Origin: a virus
Length of the DNA: 42,678 bases
Strand: one strand, 5' to 3'
Virus record (IMG/VR): IMGVR_UViG_3300010339_000004
Span: 1 to 42,678 of that record
Of this stretch, positions 41,702 to 42,678 are shown piece by piece. How positions within the stretch are numbered: position 1 is the first letter of the stretch; the number at the start of each line of letters is the position of its first letter. The translations under genes were made by a program, and so were the position numbers. The notes under the pieces are model-generated. The model was given only the letters and a program-made list of their open reading frames with translations. It did not search any database and was not told the DNA's origin.

Positions 41702-42051
41702 CGCTGCGCCTTAAATTCCATGGCTTTAATAACTCCATATTGAAAAGCTTCATCGCATTTTGGAGATACCTCTTCTTTTAAAATAAAATCAATTTCTTGT
41801 TGTGATTTTTTTAGTAAAGCAGTAGCCTTCTTTTCATAATTTTCCAATTTTTGTTGTTGCTTTAACTTTTGTTTATCCAGAATTGCGATTGCTTCATTTT
41901 GCAAATTTAATTTAGTTTCCAATACCACCACTGTGTGAAGTGCACTATCTCTTTGCTTAATGACAAAACGCTCTTGTACGCATTTTAGTATTAACAGTCC
42001 GGCAAAGATTACTACTAACAATAATGGCCATGATTTAAATATCGCTAACAT
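41698..42051 (-). CDS. Inner-membrane spanin (Rz-like)
   Basis: 117 residues with an N-terminal membrane anchor (WPLLLVVIFAGLLILKCV), a coiled coil (LETKLNLQNEAIAILDKQKL, KLENYEKKATALLKKSQQEI) and a C-terminal VSPKCDEAFQYGVIKAME segment typical of i-spanins. Follows the fibre chaperone and precedes the lipoprotein. Confidence 0.87.
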   Translation of the reverse strand: MLAIFKSWPLLLVVIFAGLLILKCVQERFVIKQRDSALHTVVVLETKLNLQNEAIAILDKQKLKQQQKLENYEKKATALLKKSQQEIDFILKEEVSPKCDEAFQYGVIKAMEFKAQR

Positions 42052-42524
42052 TACGCAACCCTAAGTTTAGCTTTTATAAAAATATCATCCATTTCAACTT
42101 CAGAAATACCCATGGTATCCAACATATATTTAACAGTGATTCCCGTGCGATTAAAAACAGGTGAAATGTGCCAAGCATATATCGCTCTCTGTTCTGTTTC
42201 TATTCCAACATGTGGAGCGACCAAATCCTCTATGTGATGGACGAATAATAATTCGGCTTTAAATTGGTATGAAGTTACTTGCATAGTTAAACGCTGTATT
42301 TTTAAAATATCGTCTGGACTCGGGGGCTCGATAATTGCAGCAACATATGGTACTAATTCCCCGTTTTTTACCATAAATTTTTCGACATTACGATTTTTAT
42401 ATTGTTGATCGGTAATTTCTAAAAGACAATTTTTATTTGGCATAGCCGAATAACAAAGTGCTTTTGTATCCATCCAATTTAAAATACACCCCGTGTTAAC
42501 ATCAAAATGCACATACTTAGTCAT
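42051..42524 (-). CDS. Tail fibre assembly-like protein
   Basis: 157 residues. The N-terminus VHFDVNTGCILNWMDTKA and ITDQQYKN, VKNGELVPY fit tail fibre assembly/cap proteins encoded just after a fibre gene. The ATG follows AAGGAT, 12 bases after the fibre stop. It probably helps fold or trimerise the fibre. The N-terminal half matches better than the C-terminal half. Confidence 0.72.
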   Translation of the reverse strand: MTKYVHFDVNTGCILNWMDTKALCYSAMPNKNCLLEITDQQYKNRNVEKFMVKNGELVPYVAAIIEPPSPDDILKIQRLTMQVTSYQFKAELLFVHHIEDLVAPHVGIETEQRAIYAWHISPVFNRTGITVKYMLDTMGISEVEMDDIFIKAKLRVA

Positions 42525-42536
42525 ATCTTTATCCTT

Positions 42537-42678
42537 TTACCATTCAATAATTAAAATTCCGGATGCGCCGGCCGCGCCATTGCCTCCCACTTGAGTCCCC
42601 GCGACTGCAGCCGCAGCTCCGCCTGCTCCGCCTCCCCCCGCTCCGTATCCATTTCCAGGATCACCCGGCAATACAGTA
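42537..42678 (-). CDS. Tail fibre protein, C-terminal part (runs off window end)
   Basis: Open from the window end to TAA at 42539-42537. It encodes GDPGNGYGAGGGGAGGAAAA..., ending GAAGASGILIIEW, the glycine-rich tip ending in the usual hydrophobic G-x-[IL]-x-[IV]-E-[WY] tail of fibre proteins. It is most simply the end of the gene whose start is at 1522. The join needs at least one extra base. Confidence 0.87.
   Translation of the reverse strand, partial: TVLPGDPGNGYGAGGGGAGGAAAAVAGTQVGGNGAAGASGILIIEW

Noticed and set aside
1-42678. Direct terminal repeats at the window ends
   Set aside because: The first and last bases share no sequence; the fibre gene instead shows a small gap at the junction.

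Overview
The window looks like one nearly complete genome of a tailed phage with a contractile tail (myovirus-type), about 42.7 kb and AT-rich. A DUF3383-type tail sheath, tail tube, tape measure and full baseplate set give the morphology. Two spanin genes (Rz/Rz1 type) and a Gram-negative-style signal peptide point to a Gram-negative, probably proteobacterial, host. I see no integrase, CRISPR array, tRNA gene, rRNA gene or insertion sequence.

The two window ends fall inside one glycine-rich tail-fibre gene. Its start and body lie at 1522-1 (minus) and its last ~46 codons at 42678-42537 (minus). The two parts are out of frame by one base and share no overlap, so at least one base (n = 1 mod 3) is missing at the junction. 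The DNA is therefore best read as circular or circularly permuted and broken in a repetitive gene.

Late region (minus strand, 25410 to 1, continuing at 42678 to 41453): small terminase, a small virion-like protein, a 956-aa fibre-like protein, a lysozyme-fold protein, a RyR-domain-like protein, a two-helix membrane protein, large terminase, portal, MuF-like protein, protease/scaffold, cement protein, major capsid, head-tail connectors, an inserted exported protein, sheath, tube, tail chaperones with a T7 slippery site, tape measure, baseplate genes, fibre, fibre chaperone and spanins. Genes overlap by 1-11 bases almost throughout.

Control region (25411-25974): no gene longer than a few codons. 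It holds a 20-bp perfect inverted repeat flanking three AT-rich 20-bp repeats, promoter-like sequences on both strands and a G10/A8 tract just upstream of terS.

Early region: a plus-strand zinc-ribbon gene (25975), a structured intergenic RNA candidate, then a minus-strand cluster of small orphan genes (29485 to 26489) driven by a consensus promoter and ended by a hairpin terminator. A minus-strand replication operon follows (35123 to 29564): SF2 helicase, three tiny membrane proteins, a small protein, VRR-NUC nuclease, TetR-type regulator and PrimPol/SF3 helicase. A plus-strand operon (35206 to 41489) carries a Cas4/RecB-type nuclease, a putative ssDNA-binding protein, a family A DNA polymerase and small zinc proteins. 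The three early promoter regions share a 16-bp dyad YTRACA-N4-TGTYAA over the promoter core, which suggests one regulator controls all three; the phage-encoded TetR-type protein is a candidate.
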